Source: Marinihelvus fidelis (lineage in GTDB: Bacteria; Pseudomonadota; Gammaproteobacteria; Xanthomonadales; SZUA-36). From it: DNA of 64,000 bases. The stretch is from the NCBI RefSeq assembly GCF_008725655.1, contig NZ_VYXP01000001.1:1-64000 (forward strand). The letters are read 5' to 3'. The translations under genes and the position numbers were made by a program. Each line of letters begins with the position of its first letter. Position 1 is the first letter of the stretch. Positions 52,196 through 61,159 of the stretch are shown here, in pieces. The notes below the pieces were generated by a model. It was given only the letters and a program-made list of their open reading frames with translations, was not told the DNA's origin and ran no database searches.

Positions 52196-52759
52196 ATGAA
52201 CTACGCAACGATGAAAATGCTGGCCGCCGTGGCACTGGCAAGCCTGCTCAGCGCCTGTGCCAGCACGCCCAGTGTCGACACGCAGACGGCGCCCAACACC
52301 AACCTGGCCGAGTACAACACCTTCGGATTCGTCTCGCCGCTGGGCACCGACCGGGCCGGTTACACCTCGTTCCTGTCCAACTCGCTCACGGGCGCGACCC
52401 GTGCCGCGTTACAGGGCAAGGGCTACACCTACACCGAGGACAACCCGAAGATGCTGGTCAACTTTAACGTGAAGGTGCAGCAGAAAACCGATATTGATAC
52501 CTTCGGCCCGCCTATCGCCTACGGGCCCTGGGGCTACCGCGCCGGCCTCTACGGCGGCTGGGCCGGTTACGGCTACCCGGACATGGTGGACCAGTACGAT
52601 GAAGGCACGCTGATGGTCGACCTTGTTGACCCGGTGCAGAAAGCGATGATCTGGGAAGGCGTCACCAAGATGCGCAGCAACGATGCCAGCAAGTGGAACG
52701 AGCAGCAGATTCGTGACCACGTCAACGCGGTATTTGCCGAGTTGCCACCAGCGCAGTAA
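52196..52759 (+). CDS. DUF4136-family lipoprotein
   Basis: A 187-residue lipoprotein (MKMLAAVALASLLSAC, lipobox LSAC). The mature part fits DUF4136: NLAEYNTFGFVSPLG near the start, a central VNFNVKVQQKT strand, a Gly/Tyr-rich loop (GPWGYRAGLYGGWAGYGYP), and the end segment EGTLMVDLVDPVQKAMIWEGVTKMR. An AAGGAGG ribosome site precedes the ATG, and a clear terminator follows. Function unknown. Confidence 0.9.
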   Translation: MNYATMKMLAAVALASLLSACASTPSVDTQTAPNTNLAEYNTFGFVSPLGTDRAGYTSFLSNSLTGATRAALQGKGYTYTEDNPKMLVNFNVKVQQKTDIDTFGPPIAYGPWGYRAGLYGGWAGYGYPDMVDQYDEGTLMVDLVDPVQKAMIWEGVTKMRSNDASKWNEQQIRDHVNAVFAELPPAQ

Positions 52760-52782
52760 CAGCGCGCTGCTGTAAGACCAAC

Positions 52783-52814
52783 AACCGTGGGGCATCGCGC
52801 CCCACGGTTTTTTT
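52783..52814 (+). terminator. Intrinsic terminator after the DUF4136 gene
   Basis: AACCGTGGGG and CCCCACGGTT pair around a short loop and are followed by seven T residues on the plus strand. It probably ends the transcript that includes the HAD and DUF4136 genes. Confidence 0.92.
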
Positions 52815-52834
52815 ATGCCAGTGCCAGCCCGGCC

Positions 52835-53512
52835 TCAGTTCCCGGCTTTCAGCACCGCGACGATATCGTCAGCCCAGTCGCGCATGGCGCGGTTGGCCTC
52901 GGCGCGGTTGCTGACGCTGTTGGCCATCCAGAACATGCCGGAATCGGTGTCTTCCTTCTCGTCGATGACATGGCCGATGACCTTGCCGGTGGTCGAGTCG
53001 ACCATTTTCAGGTCCAGCGTGGCCTTGCCTTTCGACTTGGTGTACGTGGTGGACACGCTGGAGGAATAGCGCGAGGTATCCGGCGCCGCCACGTCCAGGT
53101 CGACGATGGCGGGTTCCAGTTGCAACACATCGGGGCCGGCGTCATCGGTGAGCGTGTAGCCGGCGCGTTCGAATTGGCGGCCGAACTCGATCAGCAGCGA
53201 TTCCGCGGCGCCCTTGCGCACCTCTTCGACAACTTCGTCGGTGACCCGGTCGGTGCTGACCGAGCGGCTGGCGTTCTGGTCACGCTGCCAGTGCGGCCGG
53301 AATTCCACTGACGGTACGGTCAGCTTGATTTGCTTGTATTGACCCGCGTTGGCGTCGGCCGCCAGGTACAGCGCGTCGAAATCCTTGCTGGCCTGGCGGG
53401 TCAGGCCGTTGGCGTCGGTGGACGGGTACGGGTCGGTTGTGGCGCAGGCGGCCAGCAGGCCGGCCAGGGTCAGCGCGGTTGTCGCGATCAGGCGGGTGCG
53501 TGTGGTGTGCAT
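52835..53512 (-). CDS. DUF3313-family lipoprotein
   Basis: A 225-residue lipoprotein (TTALTLAGLLAAC, lipobox LAAC). The mature part has the DUF3313 pattern: YKQIKLTVPSVEFRP near residue 60-75, an aligned helix (LIEFGRQFERAGYTLTDDAGPDVLQLEPAIVDLDV), and KATLDLKMVDSTTGKVIGHVIDEKE. It lies 17 bases downstream of the barrel protein gene at 53530. It and the DUF4136 protein are both small exported proteins of unknown role that flank the same terminator. Confidence 0.88.
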   Translation of the reverse strand: MHTTRTRLIATTALTLAGLLAACATTDPYPSTDANGLTRQASKDFDALYLAADANAGQYKQIKLTVPSVEFRPHWQRDQNASRSVSTDRVTDEVVEEVRKGAAESLLIEFGRQFERAGYTLTDDAGPDVLQLEPAIVDLDVAAPDTSRYSSSVSTTYTKSKGKATLDLKMVDSTTGKVIGHVIDEKEDTDSGMFWMANSVSNRAEANRAMRDWADDIVAVLKAGN

Positions 53513-53529
53513 AACAGGTTCTCCAGTGT

Positions 53530-54738
53530 TTACCAGGTCGAGCCGGCCTGGATGTAAAACGCAGTTTCTTCGGGCCCGCGGGCAATATCGGCGCCCATGG
53601 CAAAGCCGAAGCGCTTGGCGATCAGGTAGCGAAAACCGGTGCCGTAGGTGGCCTCGGTGGAGGCATCCGACAGGTCGCCGAACGACTGCGCGGCGCGGCC
53701 CGCACCGGTAAAGCCAATGAGCGTCCAGCGGTGGTCCAGCTTCCAGCCCAGTTGCACCTCGGCCACGGCCACGGCGGTGCCCTGGTAGCGGCTCTTGGGA
53801 ATGCCGCGCAGGTCGATAAATGGTGGCACGTAGGTGGGCAGGCGGGCATCGTCGTCGGCGCTGACGCCGTCGTATTGCACCCGGAACCCCAGGTTGAACT
53901 TCTCCGACAGCGCCCAGTAGTTCAGCGCCGTCAGCTTGTAGGCGGAGTAGTCGACATTGCTGCCGATGGCGTCGTTAAACCAGGTCCACTTGGCGCTCCA
54001 GTTGTAGCCGGTGCCGGGATTGAACTTGTTGTCCACCGAGTCGTACTCGGCGTTCAGGCCGATGCCGGAAGTGGTGGTGTCGAAGTCGAAATGCTCGCGG
54101 ATGTAATCCAGGAACTCGGGCGGCACGGGGATCACGCCGCCGCCTTCGTACGAGGTCTCCACGCGCCGGTACATCTGGTTGGCGCCCAGGAACAGGTTGG
54201 AGTCGCCCAGGCGGAAAGCCAGGTTCTGCACAATGGCGGGTCCGGTGATGTTCAGTTCCACCGCCTCCGGCAGGTCGCGGCCGCCCAGCGAGTAAAAATC
54301 CAGGTTCAGCGAGCTGTAGCCGCCAAAGACCTTGTAGCGAATGGTGTCTTCTTTCCAGAATCCGATATGGCCGCCGCCCACGCCCCAGGTGCCATTGGTG
54401 GTCGCGGCGCCGCCCAGTATGGAAATATCGGACGGCAAAACGGCCTGGGAAATGGCTTCCGGGTGGGCCTCGCGCTGCTCGCGCTGGGCTTTTGATTCAT
54501 GGAAGAACAGGCCCATCATGCCCAGGCCGAAGCCCACCGCCGGCTCGGTGATGATGGACGGCACCGGCAGGAAGCCCAGGGTGTGGTCGACCAGGTACTG
54601 GCTCGCATCCAGCATGCCGTCTTCGGGGTCGATGAACATGTCGCTGAAGTCGGCGCGGGCCGGGCTGGCCATGCCGGCGCCCAGGCCTAACGCCAGCGTG
54701 ACGGTTACCGCGCCGGAAATGGCTTTCTGTTTTGCCAT
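53530..54738 (-). CDS. Outer-membrane beta-barrel protein, BamA/TamA-like (second copy type)
   Basis: A 402-residue exported protein (signal GAVTVTLALGLGAGMASPARA). The barrel part resembles that of the protein at 35063-36217: both have TEPAVGFGLG/TLDTGLVLG-like first strands, a GFWKEDTIRYKVFGGY / YWKEDLWRFSGVY segment, LRGI/LRGF near the C-terminus, and a terminal aromatic residue (Trp here). No POTRA domains are present. The ATG at 54738 begins a typical signal peptide; the frame extends 34 codons further. Role unknown. Confidence 0.82.
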   Translation of the reverse strand: MAKQKAISGAVTVTLALGLGAGMASPARADFSDMFIDPEDGMLDASQYLVDHTLGFLPVPSIITEPAVGFGLGMMGLFFHESKAQREQREAHPEAISQAVLPSDISILGGAATTNGTWGVGGGHIGFWKEDTIRYKVFGGYSSLNLDFYSLGGRDLPEAVELNITGPAIVQNLAFRLGDSNLFLGANQMYRRVETSYEGGGVIPVPPEFLDYIREHFDFDTTTSGIGLNAEYDSVDNKFNPGTGYNWSAKWTWFNDAIGSNVDYSAYKLTALNYWALSEKFNLGFRVQYDGVSADDDARLPTYVPPFIDLRGIPKSRYQGTAVAVAEVQLGWKLDHRWTLIGFTGAGRAAQSFGDLSDASTEATYGTGFRYLIAKRFGFAMGADIARGPEETAFYIQAGSTW

Positions 54739-54855
54739 GGTCTTCGAAAAGTCATCCGTGTGATGCACTAATGTAACAGTTTGCGCGCTGCCGGCGCTGG
54801 TCATCAGCGGGCGGTCTGCGACTATACTGGAACCACTCAACGGGGGGAGTGAACC

Positions 54856-57129
54856 ATGAAAAACAGATTCAATACCGTCCTGCTGACCCTGGCCCTGCTA
54901 CTGCCGTCGCTGCCGGCGCTGGCCATGACCTGGCCGCAGGACATCACCGCCAGCGAGGGCACGATTACCGTCTACCAGCCGCAGCCGGAATCGCTGGAAG
55001 GCAATACGCTGAAGAGCCGCGCGGCGTTTTCGATTGACCTCGCCAGCGGTGGCGACCCGATCTTTGGCGCGATGTGGTTCACCGCACGCCTGGACACCGA
55101 TCGTGACAGCGACACCGCCATCATCCGTGACCTAGTGGTCGACCATGTACAGTGGCCGGACTCGAAAGATGCCGAGGAACAACGCTTCACCACCGTGGTT
55201 GAGGGCGCGATGCCGCAGGCCGGGTTCGAGATCTCGATGGAGCGGCTGACCGCCAGCCTGGCGGCGGCCGAGACCGAGGCGAAGAGCCTGCAGAACCTGA
55301 AAAACGACCCGCCGAAAATCGTTTTCCGCCAGGACCTGGCGGTGCTGCTGCCCTACGATGGCAAGCCGCGCTTTTCCGATATCGACAACAGCCCCTACGA
55401 GCGCGCCCTGAACGCGCCGTTCGCAGTCATCCACAAGAAGCGCTCCGACGACTACTTCCTGACCAGCGGCGACTTCTGGTACGCCGCCCGCGACCCGCTG
55501 GGCCCGTGGACACCAGACAGCAACCCGCCATCTGACCTGGTGTCGATGGTGCCGAAGCCGTCCGGCGATGACCCGAAGCCGGCCTCGCCGCCGGAAATCG
55601 TTACCGCCACCGAACCCACCGAGCTGGTGGTGACCGCCGGCGCGCCGGACTGGGAATCGCTGCCCAACGGCCAGGTGCTGTACGTGAAAAACACCGAGAC
55701 CGCCTGGCTGCGTGACCTGGCCAGCGGCAATATGTACCTGATGCTGTCCGGGCGCTGGTACCGCTCGAAAGCCGAGGACGGCCCGTGGACCTTCGTGCCG
55801 GCCGACGAGCTGCCCGCCGGCTTCCAGGACATTCCACCGGCCTCCGACATCGGCGGCCTGCGCACCTCGGTGGCGGGCACGCCGGAGGCCGAGGACGCCA
55901 TGCGCGACCAGGCCATCCCGCAGACCGCCGCGATCAAGCGCAGCGACGCCTCGCTGACGGTGACCTACGACGGCAAGCCGAAGTTCGAGAAGATCAAGGG
56001 CACCGACGTGGCCTACGCGGTCAACACCGGCGCCCAGGTGCTGGAAATCGACAAGCGCTACTACGCGGTCGACAACGGCGTCTGGTACACCTCGGCCGAA
56101 GCCACCGGGCCGTGGGTGGTAGCCGACAGCATCCCCGATGACAAGATTGCCGAGATTCCGCCGTCCTCGCCGGTGTACAACACCACCTACGTGCACGTGT
56201 ACGACTCCACGCCGGAAGTGGTGTACGTGGGCTACACGCCGGGCTACATGTGGTCGTTCCCGTACTACGGCGTGCCGGTTTACGGCACCGGCTGGTACTA
56301 CCCGCCGTACTGGGGCGGCGCCTACTACCCGCGCCCGCCGACCTGGGGCTTCAACGTCGGCTACAACCCGTGGACCGGCTGGTCATTCGGGCTCAGCTGG
56401 TCGAACGGGTTCTTCAACTTCGGCATGAGCTGGGGCGGCGGTTATCCCGGCCCGTACCGGCCCTGGGGCTGCTGTGGCGGCTGGTATGGCGGTGGCTACC
56501 ACGGCGGTTACCACGGCGGCGGTAACGTCATCATCAACACCGGTGATATCAATATCGGCAACAACATCAACATTGGTAACCGCACCAATATCAGCAACCG
56601 TATCGGCAACGACACGCGCCTGAACAACCTGTCGAAGCAGAACAACCTCTACAACCGCCCCGAGAACCGCGCCCGCAAGGCCGACCCGGCGGTGGTGCGG
56701 CGTGACCTGCAGAACGCGCGACCGGCGCAGGGCAAGCTGAACAATGTCTACGCCGACCGCAGCGGCGCGGTCACCCGGCCGAATGGCGATCAGTGGCAGG
56801 TGCGCGAAGACGGCCAGTGGAAAGACGCCGCCGACCGCGTCAGCCCGGACACCCGTGACCAGGTGGCCAATGCCGGCCAGCAGGCCCGCGACCGTGCCGC
56901 CCAGGCCACGCCGGAGCAGCGCCAGCAGGCGCAGAACAGCGCCCGCCAGGCCCAGGAACGGGCCACGCAGGCGGCCCAGAACCGTTCCGCGGCGAACCGG
57001 GCCAGCGGCAGCTACAACCTCAATACCCGCGACCTGAACCGCGACTACTCGGCGCGCCAGCGTGGCCGCAGCATGGAGCGTTCACGGCCGATGCCGCGCG
57101 GCGGGAATTTTGGTGGTCGCCGCCGCTGA
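54856..57129 (+). CDS. Large exported repeat protein with an Asn-rich and Arg/Gln-rich tail
   Basis: A 757-residue protein with a signal peptide (VLLTLALLLPSLPALA). Residues of about 165-430 contain three copies of a repeat centred on Y/F-x5-G-x-WY-x6-GPW (for example TSGDFWYAARDPLGPW, LSGRWYRSKAEDGPW and DNGVWYTSAEATGPW). Next comes a Tyr/Pro/Gly-rich stretch, then NINIGNNINIGNR-type Asn repeats, and a basic, coiled-coil-like tail rich in Gln, Ala and Arg. Similar proteins are sometimes named carbohydrate-binding, but I do not know evidence for that. The ATG follows GGGGGGAG. Confidence 0.85.
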   Translation: MKNRFNTVLLTLALLLPSLPALAMTWPQDITASEGTITVYQPQPESLEGNTLKSRAAFSIDLASGGDPIFGAMWFTARLDTDRDSDTAIIRDLVVDHVQWPDSKDAEEQRFTTVVEGAMPQAGFEISMERLTASLAAAETEAKSLQNLKNDPPKIVFRQDLAVLLPYDGKPRFSDIDNSPYERALNAPFAVIHKKRSDDYFLTSGDFWYAARDPLGPWTPDSNPPSDLVSMVPKPSGDDPKPASPPEIVTATEPTELVVTAGAPDWESLPNGQVLYVKNTETAWLRDLASGNMYLMLSGRWYRSKAEDGPWTFVPADELPAGFQDIPPASDIGGLRTSVAGTPEAEDAMRDQAIPQTAAIKRSDASLTVTYDGKPKFEKIKGTDVAYAVNTGAQVLEIDKRYYAVDNGVWYTSAEATGPWVVADSIPDDKIAEIPPSSPVYNTTYVHVYDSTPEVVYVGYTPGYMWSFPYYGVPVYGTGWYYPPYWGGAYYPRPPTWGFNVGYNPWTGWSFGLSWSNGFFNFGMSWGGGYPGPYRPWGCCGGWYGGGYHGGYHGGGNVIINTGDINIGNNINIGNRTNISNRIGNDTRLNNLSKQNNLYNRPENRARKADPAVVRRDLQNARPAQGKLNNVYADRSGAVTRPNGDQWQVREDGQWKDAADRVSPDTRDQVANAGQQARDRAAQATPEQRQQAQNSARQAQERATQAAQNRSAANRASGSYNLNTRDLNRDYSARQRGRSMERSRPMPRGGNFGGRRR

Positions 57130-57149
57130 CCGGGCGGCGACCGGTTCGG

Positions 57150-58622
57150 TCAGAGCCCGGCGGTCTTGACCCTGGATGTCAGGCCCAGCGCCGTGTGCAG
57201 GTCGGCGATGGGCGCGACGCGCGGGCTGTGCGCGCCGACGATATAGCGGACATCCAGTTGCTCGCGCTCAATCGCGGCAGCCAGCGCGCGGGTGTTTGAA
57301 TTCGCCGGCACCATGCGGCCGTTGGGCGGGTTGGGGAAGTGGTCGGCTTCAAACATCACGCCCTCTTCCGGCAGCCAGGCCACCAGCAGGTGTTCGACAT
57401 GCGGGGTGGGGCCCAGGTCGATGATTTCCACGCGCCGGTCGCCGCTCTCAAACACCAGGCGGTCCTCGACGAAAACCAGGTCCAGGGTGTCACCGTCTTC
57501 CGCGTTGTCGCGCACCACGGACTCGTTTTCGGCCACGGTGTACAGCGTCGCGCCTTCGGCCTCGTAGTCCTTCACGCCCACCAGGTGGTCGTTGTGGTGA
57601 TGGGTGAGGACGGCATGGCGGATGGGCTTGTCGACGCCGGCTTCGCGCAGCGCCTCGATGCGGTCGGCGATGCCGGCCGTTGCGCCGACGGCGACCACGT
57701 GGTCATCCATCTCGACGAACATGGCGTAGGTGCCGTTGGCCCCGGCCAGGAAGACCCCTTCCTCGAACTCCTCCAGCACCATTTCCGTGGGCTGCGCGGC
57801 GCCTTCGACACGCTCGAAGTCATCGGGCAGGGCGGCGAACTGCGCGATCGGCTGGTTCACCTGTGTTGAGCTGTAGTCAATGGTGATGTTCGGCTGGTCG
57901 TTGACCAGCAGCTTGAAGGTGCTGGCGAACGGAATGCCGTCGATGGTGGTGTAGTCCAGGAAGCGGTAATCGACCTGGCCGAACGGCGGTAACACACGCT
58001 CGGAACGGCTCAGCAGGTGCGTTTCCCGGTCGAAATACAGCGCCAGGCCCGGCCCGACTTCCATGACCAGCGTAATGATGTCGTGCGGGCGACCGTCGAC
58101 ATCGGCCTCGCCCAGCCAGTGCGAGGTCTGGCGGCGTTCCATCAGTTGCCGGACCAGCAACGGCGCGGTGACCCGCACGAACGGGCCGGACGCGGTATTG
58201 AAGTCGGCGTTGGGGTTGTCGGTGACCGTGCCGGCCCGGTAGTCGACGTTCCAGCCCTCTTCACCATCGATCACCACGGTGGTATCGAACTCGAAGCCAC
58301 CGGCATCGCCGGCCTGGCGGCTGGCATACACGCCGTTCTCCAGGTCAATGGCCTGCAGCGTGGACTGCGCGCCCTCGTCCCATGGCGGGCCCGGTTTGCG
58401 GCTTTGGTTCGTGGCCCAGGTGGTAAAGGTGCTCTGGCGCGCCACGGTCTTCAGGTTCTCAATGGTCTCCTCGCCACCGTAGGCCGCGATGGCCGCGTCG
58501 ATGATCTCGCCCGCCTTGTTGACGGACTTCAACGGCAGGGTTTCTTCGGCCAGTACGGTGCCGGCCATCGGCATGGCGGCAGCAGCGGCAAGGGACAGGG
58601 CAGTGCGGTGAATGCGTTTCAT
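57150..58622 (-). CDS. Exported metallo-beta-lactamase-fold hydrolase
   Basis: A 490-residue protein with a signal peptide (TALSLAAAAAMPMAGTVLAEE), an N-terminal region of about 250 residues of unknown type, and a C-terminal MBL-fold domain. The zinc motif is HHHNDH in AVLTHHHNDHLVG, with further ligands in TPHVEHLLVAWL, FEADHFPNP and VGAHSPRV. Substrate unknown. The ATG at 58622 sits after an AGAGGAG ribosome site; the frame upstream is a heptamer-rich non-coding region. It is convergent with the repeat protein. Confidence 0.88.
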   Translation of the reverse strand: MKRIHRTALSLAAAAAMPMAGTVLAEETLPLKSVNKAGEIIDAAIAAYGGEETIENLKTVARQSTFTTWATNQSRKPGPPWDEGAQSTLQAIDLENGVYASRQAGDAGGFEFDTTVVIDGEEGWNVDYRAGTVTDNPNADFNTASGPFVRVTAPLLVRQLMERRQTSHWLGEADVDGRPHDIITLVMEVGPGLALYFDRETHLLSRSERVLPPFGQVDYRFLDYTTIDGIPFASTFKLLVNDQPNITIDYSSTQVNQPIAQFAALPDDFERVEGAAQPTEMVLEEFEEGVFLAGANGTYAMFVEMDDHVVAVGATAGIADRIEALREAGVDKPIRHAVLTHHHNDHLVGVKDYEAEGATLYTVAENESVVRDNAEDGDTLDLVFVEDRLVFESGDRRVEIIDLGPTPHVEHLLVAWLPEEGVMFEADHFPNPPNGRMVPANSNTRALAAAIEREQLDVRYIVGAHSPRVAPIADLHTALGLTSRVKTAGL

Positions 58623-58785
58623 GGGCGCTCCTCTTTGTGAATCGGCCGGAACGTGTTCGCTCGAACAGTTCCGCGCGCCCAGCATGCGCATCCCCACATC
58701 GCCTGTCTGCGGTGATTCGTTGAATGCGCTTTCCGCCGCGCCAGGCGGCCATAAAAGTGCGACGACTGCGACGAAGCGAGTTGGG

Positions 58786-58813
58786 GTGACGCGTGACGCG
58801 TGACGCGTAACGC
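58786..58813. repeat. GTGANNN heptamer array, left arm (4 units)
   Basis: Three GTGACGC units and one GTAACGC unit in tandem. They face three reverse-complement units at 58912-58932, the same layout as at 3276/3430. Confidence 0.9.
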
Positions 58814-58911
58814 GGCGCGTTTGGCCAGGTCGCGCAGGACCGAGACGTCGGCGTTGCAGATAGGGCTCGGTTTGGCTTTTGATGTTGGCTTGCAGGCGGC
58901 CTGTGGCCTTC

Positions 58912-58932
58912 GCGTCACGCGTCACGCGTCAC
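58912..58932. repeat. GTGANNN heptamer array, right arm (3 units, reverse complement)
   Basis: Three perfect GCGTCAC units that run directly into the A7 tract of the neighbouring minus-strand terminator, so the array is the first sequence after the U-run. Confidence 0.92.
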
Positions 58933-58963
58933 GCGTCACAAAAAAAGCCCCGGGAAGGGGAAC
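58933..58963 (-). terminator. Intrinsic terminator of the dgcA-dgcN operon
   Basis: On the minus strand GCCCCGGG, an eight-base loop and CCCGGGGC are followed by seven T residues. It lies 167 bases after the dgcN stop, the first terminator in that direction. Confidence 0.88.
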
Positions 58964-59130
58964 CCGGGGCCAGTAACAGCCGGCGTTCGGTGCCGACTGA
59001 CAGGGACCACGTGGAGAGATCCAGAGAGAGGGCGCGGGAGGGGCCGCACCGGGGTCGTGATCCTGACTCTGTTGCTACGGGGGATTAGATGGAAAAGCGG
59101 GGGTGGAGTTCCGGGTTTAGCGGAACTTAA

Positions 59131-60165
59131 TCATTCCGTCAGAAATTGCCCGATGGCGTTGCGCGCGATGGCTTCGGCGCCGATGGCGACGGGGTCGATG
59201 CAGGGCAGGCCGGTCTCGGCTGCGAGTTGCTCCAGGTGGGGCTGGCGCGCGTCGGCGGGCAGTCCGGAGGTGTTGACGGCAATCCCCAGGCAGCGGATCG
59301 CCGGGTTGGTGCGCCGGCCGAGCGCCAGGTGCGTCTCGATCACTTCTTCCAGCGGCGGCAGCCGGTAATGCGGCCAGCCGGAAACCACGGCACGCAGCGG
59401 GTCGTGGCAGACCACGAAGCCGTCGGGCTGCGAGCCATGCATCAGGCCCAGTGCGACACCGGAATAGCCGGGGTGAAAAATGGAGCCCTGGCCTTCGATG
59501 ACATCAATATGGGCCGGGTCGGCCGCCGGTGACAGCACCTCGGCGGCACCGGAGATGAAATCGGCGACCACGGCGTCGATGGGCAGGCCCTCGCCGGCAA
59601 TCATGATGCCGGTCTGGCCGGTGGCGCGATAGGTGGAATCGGCGCCCAGGTCCTGCAGGGCACGGTGTAGCGCCAGGGCGGTGTATTTCTTGCCGATGGC
59701 GCAATCCGCGGCGACCGTGAGAATGCGTTTGCCGGTGCGGGGTTTGCCGTTACCTACCGGCAGGCCTTTCGGCGGTACGCGGACGTCGACCAGGCGGGCG
59801 TGGGCGTTGCGGGCAATGTCGGCCAGGCCATCGCGGTCGGCCAGGCGGATATGCAGGCCGCTGACGATGTCGAGGCCGGCGCGGGCCGCCTCGGTGATGA
59901 TCGCCCACCAGCTGTCGGGTACGGTGCCGCCCACCGGCGCCACGCCGATGACCAGGCTGCCGCAGCCCTGTGCCGCGGCTTCCGCCACCGACATGTCGGG
60001 CACGCCCAGGTCGACGTCGGCGCCGTCGAAGCGCAACTGGCCCATGACCTTTTCCGGGCACCACTGGACAATGCCCAGCGCGGTCTTGGCGTAGGTGGCA
60101 TCGCTCTCCGCGCCGATCAGCAGCAGGTACGGCGGTTTCAGCTGGACGCGGGTCAGCGTGGTCAC
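59131..60165 (-). CDS. dgcN: DUF1611 protein DgcN, D-glutamate N-acetyltransferase
   Basis: A 344-residue DUF1611-family protein: a P-loop-like segment (TVAADCAIGKKYTALALHRALQDLGADSTYRATGQTGIMIAGEGLPIDAVVADFISGAAE) and IEGQGSIFHPGYSGVALGLMHGSQPD are typical. In marine Pseudoalteromonas, DgcN acetylates D-glutamate with acetyl-CoA and DgcA then racemises N-acetyl-D-glutamate; the pair degrades D-glutamate. Here it starts four bases after the DgcA-like gene, so the same role is inferred. Confidence 0.85.
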   Translation of the reverse strand: MTTLTRVQLKPPYLLLIGAESDATYAKTALGIVQWCPEKVMGQLRFDGADVDLGVPDMSVAEAAAQGCGSLVIGVAPVGGTVPDSWWAIITEAARAGLDIVSGLHIRLADRDGLADIARNAHARLVDVRVPPKGLPVGNGKPRTGKRILTVAADCAIGKKYTALALHRALQDLGADSTYRATGQTGIMIAGEGLPIDAVVADFISGAAEVLSPAADPAHIDVIEGQGSIFHPGYSGVALGLMHGSQPDGFVVCHDPLRAVVSGWPHYRLPPLEEVIETHLALGRRTNPAIRCLGIAVNTSGLPADARQPHLEQLAAETGLPCIDPVAIGAEAIARNAIGQFLTE

Positions 60166-60169
60166 GTGG

Positions 60170-61144
60170 CTACCCCCACAACTCGGTAGGCGGCGCGTCG
60201 ACGCGGCCCTGGTGGTAGCTCATGCCCGGGTCGCGGTCGCGTTCCAGGAACAGCGCGCCATCCAGGTCGACAAAACGGCACATCTGCGCCAGCACGTAGC
60301 CGGGCGCCATGGCCAGGGATGTCCCGACCATGTTGCCAACCATGACCTCCAGGCCACGATCAATGGCCATGTCCGCCAGCCGCAGGCCCTCGGTCAGGCC
60401 GCCGGCCTTGTCGAGCTTGATGTTGATGACCTGGTAGCGGCGCGCGGCGGCCTCGAACTCGCCGGTATGCAGGCAGGATTCGTCGGCGCCCAGCGGCACC
60501 GGCGGTGAATAACCTTCGAGCTCGGCGTCGCCGCCACGGGGCAGGGGCTGCTCGATCATGGCCACGCCCAGGTCGCGGAAGCGGGGCGCCAGGTCCTGCA
60601 GTTGTGCAAACGTCCAGCCCTGGTTCACGTCGACGATGATCTCGGCGTCCGGGCGTGCGGCGCGCACGGCGGAGATCCGCTCCAGCGGCAGTTCGCCGTT
60701 CAGCTTCACCTTGATCCGGGGGCTGGCGAGCGCGGCGGCCTGTTCGGCCATTTTCTCTGGAGTGTCGATGCCCACCGTTTCGAACGTGGTGGTCGCGCCC
60801 GGGTGGACATCGGCCAGGGCCCAGGCGCGCTGGCCGCGTTGCTTGGCTTCCAGGTCCCAGAGCGCGCAGTCGATCGCGTTGCGCGCACCGCCGGCGGGCA
60901 GGAGGTCGAGCAGTTCCTGGCGGCCGGCACCCTGGCGCAGCGCGTCGGACACGGACTCCGCCTGCGCCAGCATGTGCGCGACGTCGTCGTCCATGTAGTA
61001 GACGCCGGCGCCCTCGCCACGGCCGCTGTGCTCACCCTCGGTGAGGGTCACCACCAGCGTGTCGACGCTGGTGAAGACATGCCCGGTGATGATGAAGGGC
61101 TGCTTCAGGTTCCACGTTTCCGTGTGGAATTTGATCTCGCGCAT
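60170..61144 (-). CDS. dgcA: Enolase-superfamily racemase/epimerase, DgcA-like N-acetyl-D-glutamate racemase
   Basis: A 324-residue member of the muconate-lactonizing subgroup of the enolase superfamily. Catalytic Lys pair in RIKVKLNG, metal ligands in IIVDVNQGW (Asp), AMIEQPL (Glu) and LGADESC (Asp), and the second base Lys in INIKLDKAGG. Dipeptide epimerases (L-Ala-D/L-Glu) share this architecture, so that activity is an alternative. Pairing with dgcN favours the N-acetyl-D-glutamate racemase. It starts 15 bases after the serine hydrolase gene. Confidence 0.85.
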   Translation of the reverse strand: MREIKFHTETWNLKQPFIITGHVFTSVDTLVVTLTEGEHSGRGEGAGVYYMDDDVAHMLAQAESVSDALRQGAGRQELLDLLPAGGARNAIDCALWDLEAKQRGQRAWALADVHPGATTTFETVGIDTPEKMAEQAAALASPRIKVKLNGELPLERISAVRAARPDAEIIVDVNQGWTFAQLQDLAPRFRDLGVAMIEQPLPRGGDAELEGYSPPVPLGADESCLHTGEFEAAARRYQVINIKLDKAGGLTEGLRLADMAIDRGLEVMVGNMVGTSLAMAPGYVLAQMCRFVDLDGALFLERDRDPGMSYHQGRVDAPPTELWG

Positions 61145-61159
61145 TGCCGTTGTGCTCCG

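Larger units (their letters stand above)
58623..59130. other. Non-coding region with facing heptamer arrays and a terminator
   Basis: Between the MBL gene and dgcN (both minus strand) lie 508 bases without a credible gene. They contain the heptamer arrays at 58786-58813 and 58912-58932 and the minus-strand terminator at 58933-58963. The remaining 167 bases before the dgcN stop form a purine-rich 3' untranslated region. Confidence 0.7.
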
